Positions 8,461-17,313 of a stretch of DNA of 64,000 nucleotides are shown here, piece after piece. Below the pieces are notes generated by a model. It did not search any database and was not told the origin of the DNA. It saw nothing but the letters and a program-made list of their open reading frames with translations. The DNA comes from Halovenus marina (GTDB taxonomy: Archaea; Halobacteriota; Halobacteria; Halobacteriales; Haloarculaceae), in the NCBI RefSeq assembly GCF_051414115.1, contig NZ_JBLKNZ010000001.1, forward strand, positions 434,001-498,000. Direction: 5' to 3'. The translations under genes and the position numbers were made by a program. Position 1 is the stretch's first letter, and every line of letters begins with the position of its first letter.

Positions 8461-10026
8461 ATGCAGGATACACCAAAATATCTCATACACGCAGACATCA
8501 GGACGAGCGGGGTGGTCGAGCGAAGTGACGTCGTTGGCGCTATCTTCGGGCAGACGGAGGGGCTGCTCGGCGACGAACTCGATTTGCGAGATCTGAGCGA
8601 GTCCTCGAAGGTCGGTCATATCGACGTCGACATCGAGTCGGAGGGCGGGCGGTCGTTCGGGACAGTCACCGTCGCGAGCGGTCTCGACCGCGTCGAGACG
8701 GCCGTGTTAGCGGCTGCGCTGGAGACGATAGAGCGCGTCGGTCCCTGTCGCGCCGAATGTACGGTCAGGGATATCGAGGACGCCCGGGAGGCAAAGCGGC
8801 GCGAACTCGTCGACCGGGCAAGCGAGTTGCTCACCGCGTTCGAGGAGACGACGATGACTAGCGACGAACTCGTCGAGGAGGTCAGACAGCGCGCTCGCGT
8901 CGAGCAGGTCACGAACTTCGAGGGGTTGCCAGCAGGCCCGCGCGTTGCCGACAGCGACGCGATCATCATCGTCGAGGGACGGGCGGACGTCCGTCGCCTG
9001 CTCGAAGTCGGGATCAAAAACGTCATCGCCGTCGAGGGGACGGACATCCCCGACGCGGTCGCTGGACTCACTGCCGGACGGACCGTGACGGCCTTTCTCG
9101 ACGGTGACCGTGGCGGCGACCTCATCCTGCGCGAACTCGAACAGGTCGGCGACGTCGACTATGTCGCCTTCGCGCCCACCGGCCGTTCGGTCGAGGACCT
9201 CGACCGCGCGGAGATCCTCGCTGCACTCCGGCGGAAACTCCCCTCCGACCAGATTGCAGACGGGCGAACCCCACGCGAGACGTTCGATGGGTCGGACCCG
9301 GTTGCGGAGTGTGAATCGGAGTCATCCCCGACTCCAGCCGAAGATGACGCCACAGCATCCGAAGACGGCGTCGTCGATGCGGTGGCCGACGAACGGCGAG
9401 AAGCACCGAACGAGGAAAGCGAACCAGCCGAGTCGCAGAACGGTTCCGCCAGTCGGAATGGCGATGCACCACTGTCGGACACTGCCGACGCCGCTACTAG
9501 GAGTGGTGACGAGAGCGCGGTGAGTGATGACGACGAGGAAACCGAGACGGCGAAAGACGACGACGCGAGCACAGCAGCAGACGCTCAGGAACCCAGAGCG
9601 GCGACGGACGGGGAAGGTGCGACAGCAGAGGTCGCGGAGGCACAGAGTGGCGTCGCTGCGGACGCGACTGAAGACACAGAGGGCGAGAACGAACTGACGT
9701 CGGTGGCCGCGGAGACGAGCGAGCCACAGACGCTCGCGGGGCACGTCCAGACTGTCGTCAACGAGAGCATGGGGACTGTTCGACTACTCGACGCGGACTG
9801 CGCTGCACTGGCGGAAGGCCCGGCGGACAGCGCGTTCGACCTGCTTTCGTCGGCGGAGGAGACGCCCCAGTCGGTCGTTCTCGATGGGACGCTCGACCAG
9901 CGACTCCTGGACGTCGCCGCACAGCGCGGTGTCGGGCAGTTCGTCGTCGCCGACACTGCAGAGTTCGTCAAGCAACCGGTCAGCGTCCGGATACGGACGG
10001 CTGCAGACCTCGATGTCGAGGCGTAG
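8461..10026 (+). CDS. dnaG: archaeal DnaG-type primase / exosome-associated protein
   Basis: A 521-residue protein. It opens MQDTPKYLIHADI, invariant in haloarchaeal DnaG, and carries the TOPRIM catalytic core: E172 in IIIVEGRADV and D214-G-D216 in FLDGDRGGDL. Archaeal DnaG makes RNA primers in vitro and binds the RNA exosome. Between the TOPRIM domain and the conserved C-terminal segment (from about residue 420, HVQTVVNESMGTVRLLD) lies a long low-complexity insert rich in Glu, Asp, Ser and Ala. It is the first gene of a plus-strand run and its start is unambiguous from family conservation. Confidence 0.93.
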   Translation: MQDTPKYLIHADIRTSGVVERSDVVGAIFGQTEGLLGDELDLRDLSESSKVGHIDVDIESEGGRSFGTVTVASGLDRVETAVLAAALETIERVGPCRAECTVRDIEDAREAKRRELVDRASELLTAFEETTMTSDELVEEVRQRARVEQVTNFEGLPAGPRVADSDAIIIVEGRADVRRLLEVGIKNVIAVEGTDIPDAVAGLTAGRTVTAFLDGDRGGDLILRELEQVGDVDYVAFAPTGRSVEDLDRAEILAALRRKLPSDQIADGRTPRETFDGSDPVAECESESSPTPAEDDATASEDGVVDAVADERREAPNEESEPAESQNGSASRNGDAPLSDTADAATRSGDESAVSDDDEETETAKDDDASTAADAQEPRAATDGEGATAEVAEAQSGVAADATEDTEGENELTSVAAETSEPQTLAGHVQTVVNESMGTVRLLDADCAALAEGPADSAFDLLSSAEETPQSVVLDGTLDQRLLDVAAQRGVGQFVVADTAEFVKQPVSVRIRTAADLDVEA

Positions 10027-10114
10027 CGACCGGAAGTCGGCATCGAGGCGTAGCCACCGCACCAACGACGCTGACAGAAGTCCTTATTTGGCCCCCTGCC
10101 GTAGTAGACAACAG

Positions 10115-10867
10115 ATGGGAGCGAGCGCGTACGACTTCTGGCTGCTCGACCTCGACGGAACGGTCGTGGACACGGAGCAGTCGTACATTCAGGACGTCTT
10201 CGGTGCGGTGGGCCGACGACTCGACGTTTCGTTTTCGGAACGGGAACGGGAGGCGCTGTGGTACGGCTTCGCAGGCGAGCGCGAGCGAGTGCTTACCGCG
10301 GCCGGTGTCAGCCCCGAACGGTTCTGGGCGGTCTTTCACGAGGTCGAAGACCCCGAGCGGCGCGCGGCGGCGACGCATCTGTACTCGGATGCGGCGTCGT
10401 TCGTCCCCGCCCTCGACCAGCCGACCGGTATCGTCACGCACTGCCAGCCACATCTCACCAAACCGGTGCTCGACTCGCTGGATATCGCCGACTGGTTCGA
10501 CACTGTCGTCTGCTGTAACGACGAGATGGGCTGGAAGCCGGATCCCGGCCCGGTCGAACTGGCCATGCAGGAACTCGGCGTCGACAGCACCCACGAGGGC
10601 GTGCTCGTCGGCGACGACCCGAACGACATCGGTGCTGCACAGAACGCCGACCTCTCTGCGATACACGTCAATCGGCGCGAACCGACGGAGTGGAGCAGCC
10701 TCGAACCGGGAAGCCAGCACATGGACCCGTTCACCCGGGGCCACGAGCGGGTCGGTTCGTTTACCGAACTCGACGAACACGCGTCCGAACCAGTTCGTGT
10801 CGGCTCGTCATCGCAACTGGTCGAACCGGGACGTTCCGTCACGAAATCGGACGACCTGAACGACTGA
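10115..10867 (+). CDS. HAD-superfamily hydrolase (phosphoglycolate phosphatase-like)
   Basis: A 250-residue protein with HAD motif I DLDGTVVDT near the N terminus, motif II in GIVTHCQPH, and motifs III/IV in GWKPDPGP and VGDDPNDIGAA. The alpha-helical cap between motifs I and II places it among subclass I phosphatases of the phosphoglycolate phosphatase type. The substrate is unknown. The C-terminal 45 residues are polar and low-complexity. The ATG at 10115 begins the conserved YDFWLLDLDGT opening. It follows dnaG by 88 bp. Confidence 0.8.
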   Translation: MGASAYDFWLLDLDGTVVDTEQSYIQDVFGAVGRRLDVSFSEREREALWYGFAGERERVLTAAGVSPERFWAVFHEVEDPERRAAATHLYSDAASFVPALDQPTGIVTHCQPHLTKPVLDSLDIADWFDTVVCCNDEMGWKPDPGPVELAMQELGVDSTHEGVLVGDDPNDIGAAQNADLSAIHVNRREPTEWSSLEPGSQHMDPFTRGHERVGSFTELDEHASEPVRVGSSSQLVEPGRSVTKSDDLND

Positions 10868-10939
10868 CTGGCCTCGGTCTGTGTGAACAAATCACGCGCA
10901 ACCGGGGGCTTTTTCGCCGCTCCGTCCTAACGGCGAGGT

Positions 10940-11296
10940 ATGGAAACGCTTCGTGAGGCGATGCGCGACCTGCCCGACACGGTGTTTGCAGACCTGCTCG
11001 AAGGGGATGACGCGTATCTGATCGTCATCGACATGCCGGGGGCGAGCGCGGAGACCATCGACGCCCGCGTCGAGATGGGATCGGTACAGATCGAAGCGCG
11101 CCGGGACAAGGACGTCCCCGGGGAGTTTCGATACGTCACCGAGGACCGCTCGCTCTTTTTCGACATCACGCTGCCGACTCCGCCGGACGCGACCGGCGAG
11201 TCGGCGGCGGCGTCTATCGAGAACGGCGTTCTCGAACTCCGATTGCCAAAGCAGTCGGCGGTGTCGGGAACGACGATACCGGTCGAGGGTGGGTAA
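10940..11296 (+). CDS. Hsp20/alpha-crystallin family small heat-shock protein
   Basis: A 118-residue protein. It shows the alpha-crystallin-domain pattern of a beta-sandwich: YLIVIDMPGA near residue 30, VQIEARR, then FFDITLP and the near-C-terminal ENGVLELRLPK strand. It is expected to hold unfolding proteins as an ATP-independent oligomeric chaperone. The N-terminal arm is short (about 25 residues) and the C-terminal I-x-I/V extension is only partly recognisable. It lies 18 bp upstream of the ABC1 kinase, probably in the same transcript. Confidence 0.75.
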   Translation: METLREAMRDLPDTVFADLLEGDDAYLIVIDMPGASAETIDARVEMGSVQIEARRDKDVPGEFRYVTEDRSLFFDITLPTPPDATGESAAASIENGVLELRLPKQSAVSGTTIPVEGG

Positions 11297-11314
11297 CGGA
11301 GAGGTGTCGGACTG

Positions 11315-13132
11315 GTGAATCTGCGTGCATACTGGCGGTTTCTGCTGGTCAGCTGGCAGTTTTTTCCGCTGGTTATCGCCTACGCCCGCGACAGAAATCG
11401 GTTCCTGCTCTTTGGCCGCAGTCGGCAGGTGTCGTCGGCACGGCGTCGCAAGCGCGCAGCGACGCTGCTCGACTCGCTGTTGACGCTCGGGCCGACCTTC
11501 ATCAAACTCGGACAGTTGCTCTCGACGCGGCCCGACGTGCTCCCACCCGAGTACATCGACGAATTCTCGAAGCTACAGGACGAGGTACCCCCGGCCGACT
11601 GGGCGGACGCCGAGGAAGTCATCGAGTCGGAACTGGGGCCGGTCGACGAGCAGTTCGCAGACTTCGACCGGACGGCGATAAGCGGCGCGAGCCTGGGGCA
11701 GGTGTATCTCGCGCGAGTCGACGGGCAACAGGTCGCGGTCAAGGTGCGCAGGCCCGGCGTCGAGGAGTTGGTCGAGGCGGACCTGCGCGTCATTCGCTGG
11801 CTGCTCCCGCTCGTGATGCGCTTTGTCGACGATTCGCGCTCGTTTTCACTGGAGACGCTCGCTGACGAGTTCGGCAAGACGATCCGCCAGGAGATGAACT
11901 ACGAGCGGGAGGGGCAGATGCTGCAGGATATCCGGGCCAACTTCGACGGCAACGACGCGGTCCAGATACCCGCCATCGTCGAGAGTCACTCGACCGAGCG
12001 CGTCCTCACGATGGAGTACGTCGAAGGGACGAAAATCACCGACACCGACCGACTCGACGAGTACGGCATCGACCGGTCGGAACTCGCAGAGCGACTCCAG
12101 CGGACCTACATGCAGATGGTCGTCGACGACGGGGTCTTTCACGCCGACCCACATCCGGGCAACCTCGCGGTCCAGCCAGACGGCACACTCGTCCTCTACG
12201 ACTTCGGGATGAGCGGCTACGTCGACCAGTACGTGCAAGACCACATCGTCGACTTCTACGGCGCAATCGCCAGACAGGACATCGACGCCATCCTCGACGC
12301 GCTGATCGAGATGGGGACGCTCTCGCCCGAGGCCGACCGCGAAGTGATGGGCGACGTGATGGAACTGGCGATTGCCGACGCGCGCGGACAGGACATCGAG
12401 CAGTACCGCGTCCAGCAGATAATCCAGCAGGTCGAGGACACCATCTACGAGTTCCCGCTTCGGCTTCCCTCGAATCTCGCCTTGGTGTTGCGCGTCGCCA
12501 CCGTCGTCGAGGGGGTTTGTGTCACGCTCGACCCCGACTTCGATTTCATCTCGGTCGCGACCGACTATCTCCGCGAGGAGGGGTACATCCAGGCTGGCGT
12601 GCGGGAGTATCTCACCGACCGGGGGCAAGAACTGACCGACGCCGCGCAGGCGTCGATTCGCGTGCCGCCGAAACTCGAATCCGCGCTCGACCGAATCGAG
12701 CGGGAGAACCTCCACGTGCAGGCGGATATCGAGGACTCGGACGACCACTTTGACAGATTGGCTCGACGGCTCATCTACGGGATGTGGGGTGCCGCTGGGG
12801 CCGTGTCGACGGCGATTCTGTACGCGTTCGAGGAACTCGCCATCGCGGCCGTCACCGGGGCTGCGACGGTGGTCGTCCTCGCCTTGCTGTACTGGTCGTT
12901 CCGCGGTCGACGGGGAATTCGTGCACAGCCACAGTTCACGCGCCAGCGCCTGCGTGAGCGAGAGTCCGAGAACGCGATGGGGTTCGGTGACGTGGGGGCC
13001 AACGACAGCGACACGACGGAGTTCGACGCGCATGCGGACACCGAGCGCGCTCGCGCTGACTCGGACGACGGCGGCCATTCGATACCAGTTTCGGATGGTG
13101 CGTCCGACGAGGAGACAGATCCGCGGTCGTGA
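11315..13132 (+). CDS. ABC1/AarF/UbiB family atypical kinase
   Basis: A 605-residue protein starting at GTG 11315. It has the ABC1 signature FIKLGQLLSTRPD(VLP) (KxGQ motif), the Ala-rich nucleotide loop in GASLGQVYLA, the VAVKVRRPG lysine, and the catalytic/metal motifs DPHPGNLAV and LYDFGMSG. Two hydrophobic helices lie at about residues 488-535, followed by an acidic tail. UbiB-family proteins are ATPase/kinase-like factors needed for isoprenoid quinone synthesis or lipid homeostasis; in haloarchaea a role with menaquinone is an inference. Probably co-transcribed with the small Hsp20 gene. Confidence 0.85.
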   Translation: MNLRAYWRFLLVSWQFFPLVIAYARDRNRFLLFGRSRQVSSARRRKRAATLLDSLLTLGPTFIKLGQLLSTRPDVLPPEYIDEFSKLQDEVPPADWADAEEVIESELGPVDEQFADFDRTAISGASLGQVYLARVDGQQVAVKVRRPGVEELVEADLRVIRWLLPLVMRFVDDSRSFSLETLADEFGKTIRQEMNYEREGQMLQDIRANFDGNDAVQIPAIVESHSTERVLTMEYVEGTKITDTDRLDEYGIDRSELAERLQRTYMQMVVDDGVFHADPHPGNLAVQPDGTLVLYDFGMSGYVDQYVQDHIVDFYGAIARQDIDAILDALIEMGTLSPEADREVMGDVMELAIADARGQDIEQYRVQQIIQQVEDTIYEFPLRLPSNLALVLRVATVVEGVCVTLDPDFDFISVATDYLREEGYIQAGVREYLTDRGQELTDAAQASIRVPPKLESALDRIERENLHVQADIEDSDDHFDRLARRLIYGMWGAAGAVSTAILYAFEELAIAAVTGAATVVVLALLYWSFRGRRGIRAQPQFTRQRLRERESENAMGFGDVGANDSDTTEFDAHADTERARADSDDGGHSIPVSDGASDEETDPRS

Positions 13133-13160
13133 CCGTCCCGAGCGACCCCATTCCAAACGG

Positions 13161-13168
13161 TTTATACT
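13161..13168 (+). promoter_or_regulatory. TATA box of eif5A
   Basis: TTTATACT is centred 27 bp before the ATG of eif5A, the spacing expected for a leaderless haloarchaeal transcript. Confidence 0.6.
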
Positions 13169-13190
13169 GACAGGTGGACAACGGCGGGAC

Positions 13191-13562
13191 ATGGCAAGAC
13201 AGCAGACCGAGGTTCGCGAACTCGACGAGGGGAGCTACGTGATGATCGACGACACGCCGTGCAAGATCACGGCGTACAGCACCGCGAAGCCGGGCAAACA
13301 CGGGAGCGCGAAGGCACGCATCGACGCGAAGGGCGTCTTCGACGGGCAGAAGCGCTCGCTGTCCCAACCCGTCGACGCGAAGGTGTGGGTGCCGATCATC
13401 AACCGCAAGCAGGGGCAGATCATCGACGTCCGCGACGGCGAGATTCAGGTGATGGATCTAGAAACCTACGAGAACTTCGTGATGCGCGCCGACGACGAGA
13501 ACCTGTCCGCTGACGACGAAATCGAGTTTCTGGAGTACGAAGAGCAGCGAAAGATCGTCTGA
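13191..13562 (+). CDS. eif5A: translation initiation factor aIF5A
   Basis: A 123-residue protein with the N-terminal SH3-like domain carrying the modified-lysine loop KPGKHGSAKA (Lys36 is the deoxyhypusine/hypusine site) and a C-terminal OB-fold. It promotes translation of difficult peptide bonds on the ribosome. Length and sequence are typical. The stop codon overlaps the ATG of the agmatinase gene by one base, so the two are translationally coupled. This fits published haloarchaeal work linking agmatine and an agmatinase to aIF5A modification. Confidence 0.95.
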   Translation: MARQQTEVRELDEGSYVMIDDTPCKITAYSTAKPGKHGSAKARIDAKGVFDGQKRSLSQPVDAKVWVPIINRKQGQIIDVRDGEIQVMDLETYENFVMRADDENLSADDEIEFLEYEEQRKIV

Positions 13563-14365
13563 TGGAACTCGCCGGAACCGTCGCGCCCGAGGATACACAC
13601 TACGCCGTCGTCGGCGCGCCGCTCGACGCGTCGACGAGCTTTCGGCCGGGAGCGCGGTTCGGGCCGCGCCGGATCCGGGAGTTTGCGAACTCCTTCGAGG
13701 CCTACGACCAGCACACCGGCCTTCGATTTCCGGATCTTGGGGTGACTGACCACGGCGACATCCACCCGGGCGCTGACACCGAGGAGTATCTCACCTTTCT
13801 GCAGAGTGTGCTCACGGAGTACCACGATTCGGGGACGACTCCGCTCGTCCTCGGCGGCGAACACACCGTCACCGTCGCGGGCGTTCGCGCAACTGACCCC
13901 GACGTGTACATCTGTCTCGACGCCCACCTCGACTTGCGCGAATCCTATCGTGGGGACCCGCTGAGCCACGCGACTGTCACCCGACACGCACTCGACGTGG
14001 CCGACGAAGCAGTCGTACTCGGCGCGCGCTCTGGCAGCGAGGTGGAGTTCGACCGCGCGGAGGACGACGACGTGACCGTCGTCCCGCCGGACGAGGTAGC
14101 TGACTGGGAACCTCCCGAAGGAAAGACCGCCTACTGCAGCGTCGACATCGACGCCGCCGACCCCGGCTTCGCGCCGGGGACTGGCACGCCCGAGCCCTTC
14201 GGTCTCGACCCGACGACGATGCACGATGTGGTCAGATCCGTCGCCCCGCAGTGTGTCGGATTCGACGTGGTCGAGGTCAACGACCGCGACGACGGGCAGG
14301 CGGCGGCGCTCGGGGCGAAACTCCTCCGGGCGTTCGCCTTCGCGCACGCCGACAGAACGGGGTGA
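13562..14365 (+). CDS. speB: agmatinase (ureohydrolase family)
   Basis: A 267-residue member of the arginase/agmatinase family. The binuclear manganese ligands are visible in GGEHTVTVAG, DAHLDLRE and SVDIDAADP. It would hydrolyse agmatine, or an agmatine moiety, to putrescine-type product and urea. It follows eif5A with a one-base overlap, which suggests its main role is in the aIF5A lysine modification route rather than bulk polyamine synthesis (inference from context and known haloarchaeal biology). Start and length are standard for the family. Confidence 0.88.
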   Translation: MELAGTVAPEDTHYAVVGAPLDASTSFRPGARFGPRRIREFANSFEAYDQHTGLRFPDLGVTDHGDIHPGADTEEYLTFLQSVLTEYHDSGTTPLVLGGEHTVTVAGVRATDPDVYICLDAHLDLRESYRGDPLSHATVTRHALDVADEAVVLGARSGSEVEFDRAEDDDVTVVPPDEVADWEPPEGKTAYCSVDIDAADPGFAPGTGTPEPFGLDPTTMHDVVRSVAPQCVGFDVVEVNDRDDGQAAALGAKLLRAFAFAHADRTG

Positions 14366-14518
14366 TCTGATTTTCGCTCTCAGTCCGGACAGTACACAGA
14401 CATAGGATGCGGGCGTTTCAGGTTACCTATACACTAGTAGATATCTCTCAATAGGTGTGCAAGATACAGAGGGTGGGTTCAGCAGGTGGGTATAAGACTG
14501 TCTTCGCCACTCGGACCG

Positions 14519-14526
14519 GATTTAAC
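14519..14526 (+). promoter_or_regulatory. TATA-like box before the DUF4238 gene
   Basis: GATTTAAC is centred 29 bp before the ATG at 14552. The surrounding 14366-14551 spacer is AT-rich for this genome and holds no other recognisable signal. Confidence 0.45.
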
Positions 14527-14551
14527 TTCCTAAACGACCAATCTACCGTGA

Positions 14552-15607
14552 ATGGTTAACGAGCACTACGTTCCTCAATCATATCTGCGATTACTTGCGC
14601 CGCCAAATGAAAGTCTGATTTCTCGGTATTCACTTGTAGAGACGCATGAAGGTGGTGACTATCGAACTGCATATAATAGATACCCTACAAAGAAGGCGGC
14701 ATCAACAGAGGATTTCGCTGATGGTTGGTTGGAACAAAACGAAATCAATCAGATGGAAAATGCTGCTAAGCAAACATTTGAGAAGTTACAGGAAACAACT
14801 GTTCTCGACAAGGAGGGAATTGCGACGATCTCGCAGTTTGTGATGTTCCAAGGGGATAGAACCCCACTGGCCCGGAGACACTATCAGGTGAGGCGACTGC
14901 TTGGCGATCACGTCGATAATACTACTAACTGGGATGATCTGACCTTGGCTGATGGGTGGGAAGAAATCCTTGTTCGGAACGCTGCTGAAGGGCATGAGCA
15001 ACTCCAGCACATGGGATGGTTACTTGTTAAGAATGATTCCGACACCCCGTTCATTACCTCAGATAATCCGTCAGCGCAGTACTTCGCGCGAGATTTAGAG
15101 GCTATAGAAAACTCAAACACACAGGCAGAGGGCCGAGAGATATACTTTCCAATCGGCCAGGATCATCTCTTCGTCTTCCTTGATCCGTCACGTTTCGAAC
15201 TAACCGGGCAATATCCCAACACGAAAATAGACAAAATTACGATCAGCGATCCTGCTGACATCCACGAAGTGAATCAACTCCAAGTGCTCTCCGCATCCCG
15301 CGAAATATTCGGTCCCGTAGGTTATGGAGACTACCTTGAGGAGATTGTAGATGAACTTATTCTTGAATTCCCCAACGAGACATACATACGAGGTTATACG
15401 GGTGACCTTGGGCGACTTCAATTAGCATATTCACTCGCGGCTGGCTTCGCTAACTCACCGTGGTATCGGAAATACGGTAAACCGATCATTAATGCTGAAC
15501 AGAAGGAAGCACACGCCATTTGGGAACACGATCACGATATTGGTTTTGTCCATGAACTCCGTCGAGACGAACCAATAACCGATTACTGGGACAATATTAC
15601 TGTCTGA
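14552..15607 (+). CDS. DUF4238 domain protein in an AT-rich accessory segment
   Basis: A 351-residue protein opening NEHYVPQSYLRLLAP, the hallmark N terminus of DUF4238, with the second conserved block PFITSDNPSAQYF around residues 167-180 and YFPIG after it. DUF4238 proteins are single-gene accessory proteins of unknown biochemical function found scattered in bacteria and archaea. Codon use differs sharply from its neighbours: A/T-ending codons and AGA/ATA are common, and the encoded protein is less acidic, which points to recent horizontal acquisition. It stands alone, with no mobility genes beside it. Confidence 0.8.
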   Translation: MVNEHYVPQSYLRLLAPPNESLISRYSLVETHEGGDYRTAYNRYPTKKAASTEDFADGWLEQNEINQMENAAKQTFEKLQETTVLDKEGIATISQFVMFQGDRTPLARRHYQVRRLLGDHVDNTTNWDDLTLADGWEEILVRNAAEGHEQLQHMGWLLVKNDSDTPFITSDNPSAQYFARDLEAIENSNTQAEGREIYFPIGQDHLFVFLDPSRFELTGQYPNTKIDKITISDPADIHEVNQLQVLSASREIFGPVGYGDYLEEIVDELILEFPNETYIRGYTGDLGRLQLAYSLAAGFANSPWYRKYGKPIINAEQKEAHAIWEHDHDIGFVHELRRDEPITDYWDNITV

Positions 15608-15830
15608 TGTTTTTTATCTGAGTCGCCAGAGAAACCCATCCACTACATCGCTCACGATCACTGACCGGTGAGTGCTGACTATGCGAATCCCATCTTGCAC
15701 GATGTTCTTGTCTGAAATTCGTACTACGGGTCCGTTGCTGGAGTGCTGATCTCACAAATTGAGGCTTGCACCCCCTGTTTCAGAGGGGGCAGGAAAGCGG
15801 CTAAGGTCATCTGTGTCCATACCGAAACGC

Positions 15831-16076
15831 ATGGAACAGATCGACATCTCGGAGGGGTTCGACATGCACGACTACCGACACGGATTGAAACTGATCCGGG
15901 AAGACCGGGAGACCAAGCAACTCGAAAACCGGGCCGACGAGTTCGCCTGCCCCGCCTGCGGCAAGCCCTTCGACCGACTGTTCGTCAGCGAAAAGCGCAC
16001 GAACACCTTCAGCGACCCCGGAACGGCCTTCTGTATCGCCCGGACCGACGAGAAGACGCTGTTGTTGACACACTGA
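15831..16076 (+). CDS. small Cys-pair protein (DUF7385-like, 'flagella cluster protein')
   Basis: An 81-residue protein starting at ATG 15831. It contains CPACGKPFDRL (a CxxC knuckle) and a C-terminal FCIARTDEKTLLLTH. The sequence matches a widespread small haloarchaeal family annotated as flagella cluster protein, although no archaellum genes are present here. Function unknown; a single zinc knuckle is likely only if it pairs with another subunit, because only one CxxC and one further Cys are present. The upstream 15608-15830 gap carries no recognisable feature. Confidence 0.65.
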   Translation: MEQIDISEGFDMHDYRHGLKLIREDRETKQLENRADEFACPACGKPFDRLFVSEKRTNTFSDPGTAFCIARTDEKTLLLTH

Positions 16077-16169
16077 ACGCGCGTTCTCGATGGCGCGGCG
16101 ACCTACTCGCCCAGCGCAGTCTCGTCGCCCAGACACAGGACTCATACCCGCCCATAGCGAAGCACGGAT

Positions 16170-16730
16170 ATGACTGACACCGACGCGTGGGCGGACGAAC
16201 TGCGCGAGCACCGCGCCGAGAAGGACCGCTTTCTGGCCGAGCACCGCCAGTCGCCGATCCCACCTGAGGAGCGCGACTCCTTCGACGGGCTCCCGTACTT
16301 CGAACCCGACCCGGACTACCGCGTCGAGGCGACCGTCACGGTCCACGACGACCCCGAGACAGTCGAGATGGAGACCTCCGACGGCCGAACGATCGAGTAC
16401 AGGCGCGTGGTGACCTTCCACGTCGATCTCGATGGCGAGCGCGAACTCGCGGGCTATCGCCAGTCGCTCGACGACGAGACGATATTCGTCCCATTCCGGG
16501 ACAAGACGACCGGCCAGCAGACGTACAAAGATGGCCGCTATCTCGAACTCGAACCCGAGCGCGAACTCGACGACGGCGAGACTGTCACGGTCGATTTCAA
16601 CCTCGCGTACTCGCCGTTTTGTGCCTACAGCGAGACCTTCTCCTGTCCGCTGCCGCCGGAGGAAAACTGGCTCGAAACGGCTGTCGAGGCTGGCGAACAG
16701 GCGCGCACGGAAGGCAGATCGACTCGCTGA
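16170..16730 (+). CDS. DUF1684 family protein
   Basis: A 186-residue soluble protein. The second half carries the DUF1684 signature: VPFRDKTTG, GRYLEL, VDFNLAYSPFCAYS, then FSCPLPPEENWL and a terminal EAGE. The family is widespread in bacteria and haloarchaea, has a beta-rich fold and has no established biochemical role. It is the first of three closely spaced plus-strand genes (with a GNAT enzyme and a thioesterase). Confidence 0.8.
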   Translation: MTDTDAWADELREHRAEKDRFLAEHRQSPIPPEERDSFDGLPYFEPDPDYRVEATVTVHDDPETVEMETSDGRTIEYRRVVTFHVDLDGERELAGYRQSLDDETIFVPFRDKTTGQQTYKDGRYLELEPERELDDGETVTVDFNLAYSPFCAYSETFSCPLPPEENWLETAVEAGEQARTEGRSTR

Positions 16731-16776
16731 AACTGGCGGCGAAGATTCTTGTACCAGTCAGCAGAAAGGCAGACGA

Positions 16777-17262
16777 ATGGGGGATCTGCAGTTTCGACAG
16801 GCGCGGCGAGCCGACGCCGACGACCTGCTCCGGATCAAGCGGGCGGCCATCGACGCCATCGCCGACGAGCACTACGACAGACACGAGCGAGCGGCGTGGC
16901 GACCGGACGACGCACGCGAGACGTTCGCGGAGGCGGTCGAGAGCGACCGGTTCGACGTGCTGCTCGCCGTGGTCGACGACGACCCCGTCGGATACGGCGT
17001 TCTCAACGCGGATGCGGGTCGCATCGATGCGCTGTTCGTCCGTCCCGACCACGAGCGGGAGGGAATCGCCTCGTCGCTGCTCGGCCAACTGGAGATGCGC
17101 GCGCGGATGAGCGACGTCGAGGAACTCATGGTTGTGGCTTCGACGAACGCGACGGCGTTCTACGAGACACGCGGCTATCGCGATCGCGGGGCCGAATCTC
17201 GGACCATCGACGGTGTCGAGATGACATTTGTCAGGCTGGACCGGTCGCTTTCTGCGGAGTGA
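16777..17262 (+). CDS. GNAT-family N-acetyltransferase
   Basis: A 161-residue protein starting at ATG 16777. Conserved GNAT segments are present: FRQARRADADDLLRI at the N terminus, VGYGVLNA, the IDALFVRPDHEREGIASSLL acetyl-CoA-binding loop (R/Q-x-x-G-x-A type), and the C-terminal NATAFYETRGY. The acceptor substrate is unknown. It follows DUF1684 by 46 bp. Confidence 0.85.
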   Translation: MGDLQFRQARRADADDLLRIKRAAIDAIADEHYDRHERAAWRPDDARETFAEAVESDRFDVLLAVVDDDPVGYGVLNADAGRIDALFVRPDHEREGIASSLLGQLEMRARMSDVEELMVVASTNATAFYETRGYRDRGAESRTIDGVEMTFVRLDRSLSAE

Positions 17263-17313
17263 CGTTTGTCGTCGCGACATCGCTTTTTTGTCTCGCTCGG
17301 CCGATATTCCCGT

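Noticed and set aside
14552..15607. Calling the DUF4238 gene a phage-defence system.
   Set aside because: It stands alone, with no defence partner or mobility gene; composition supports transfer, not function.
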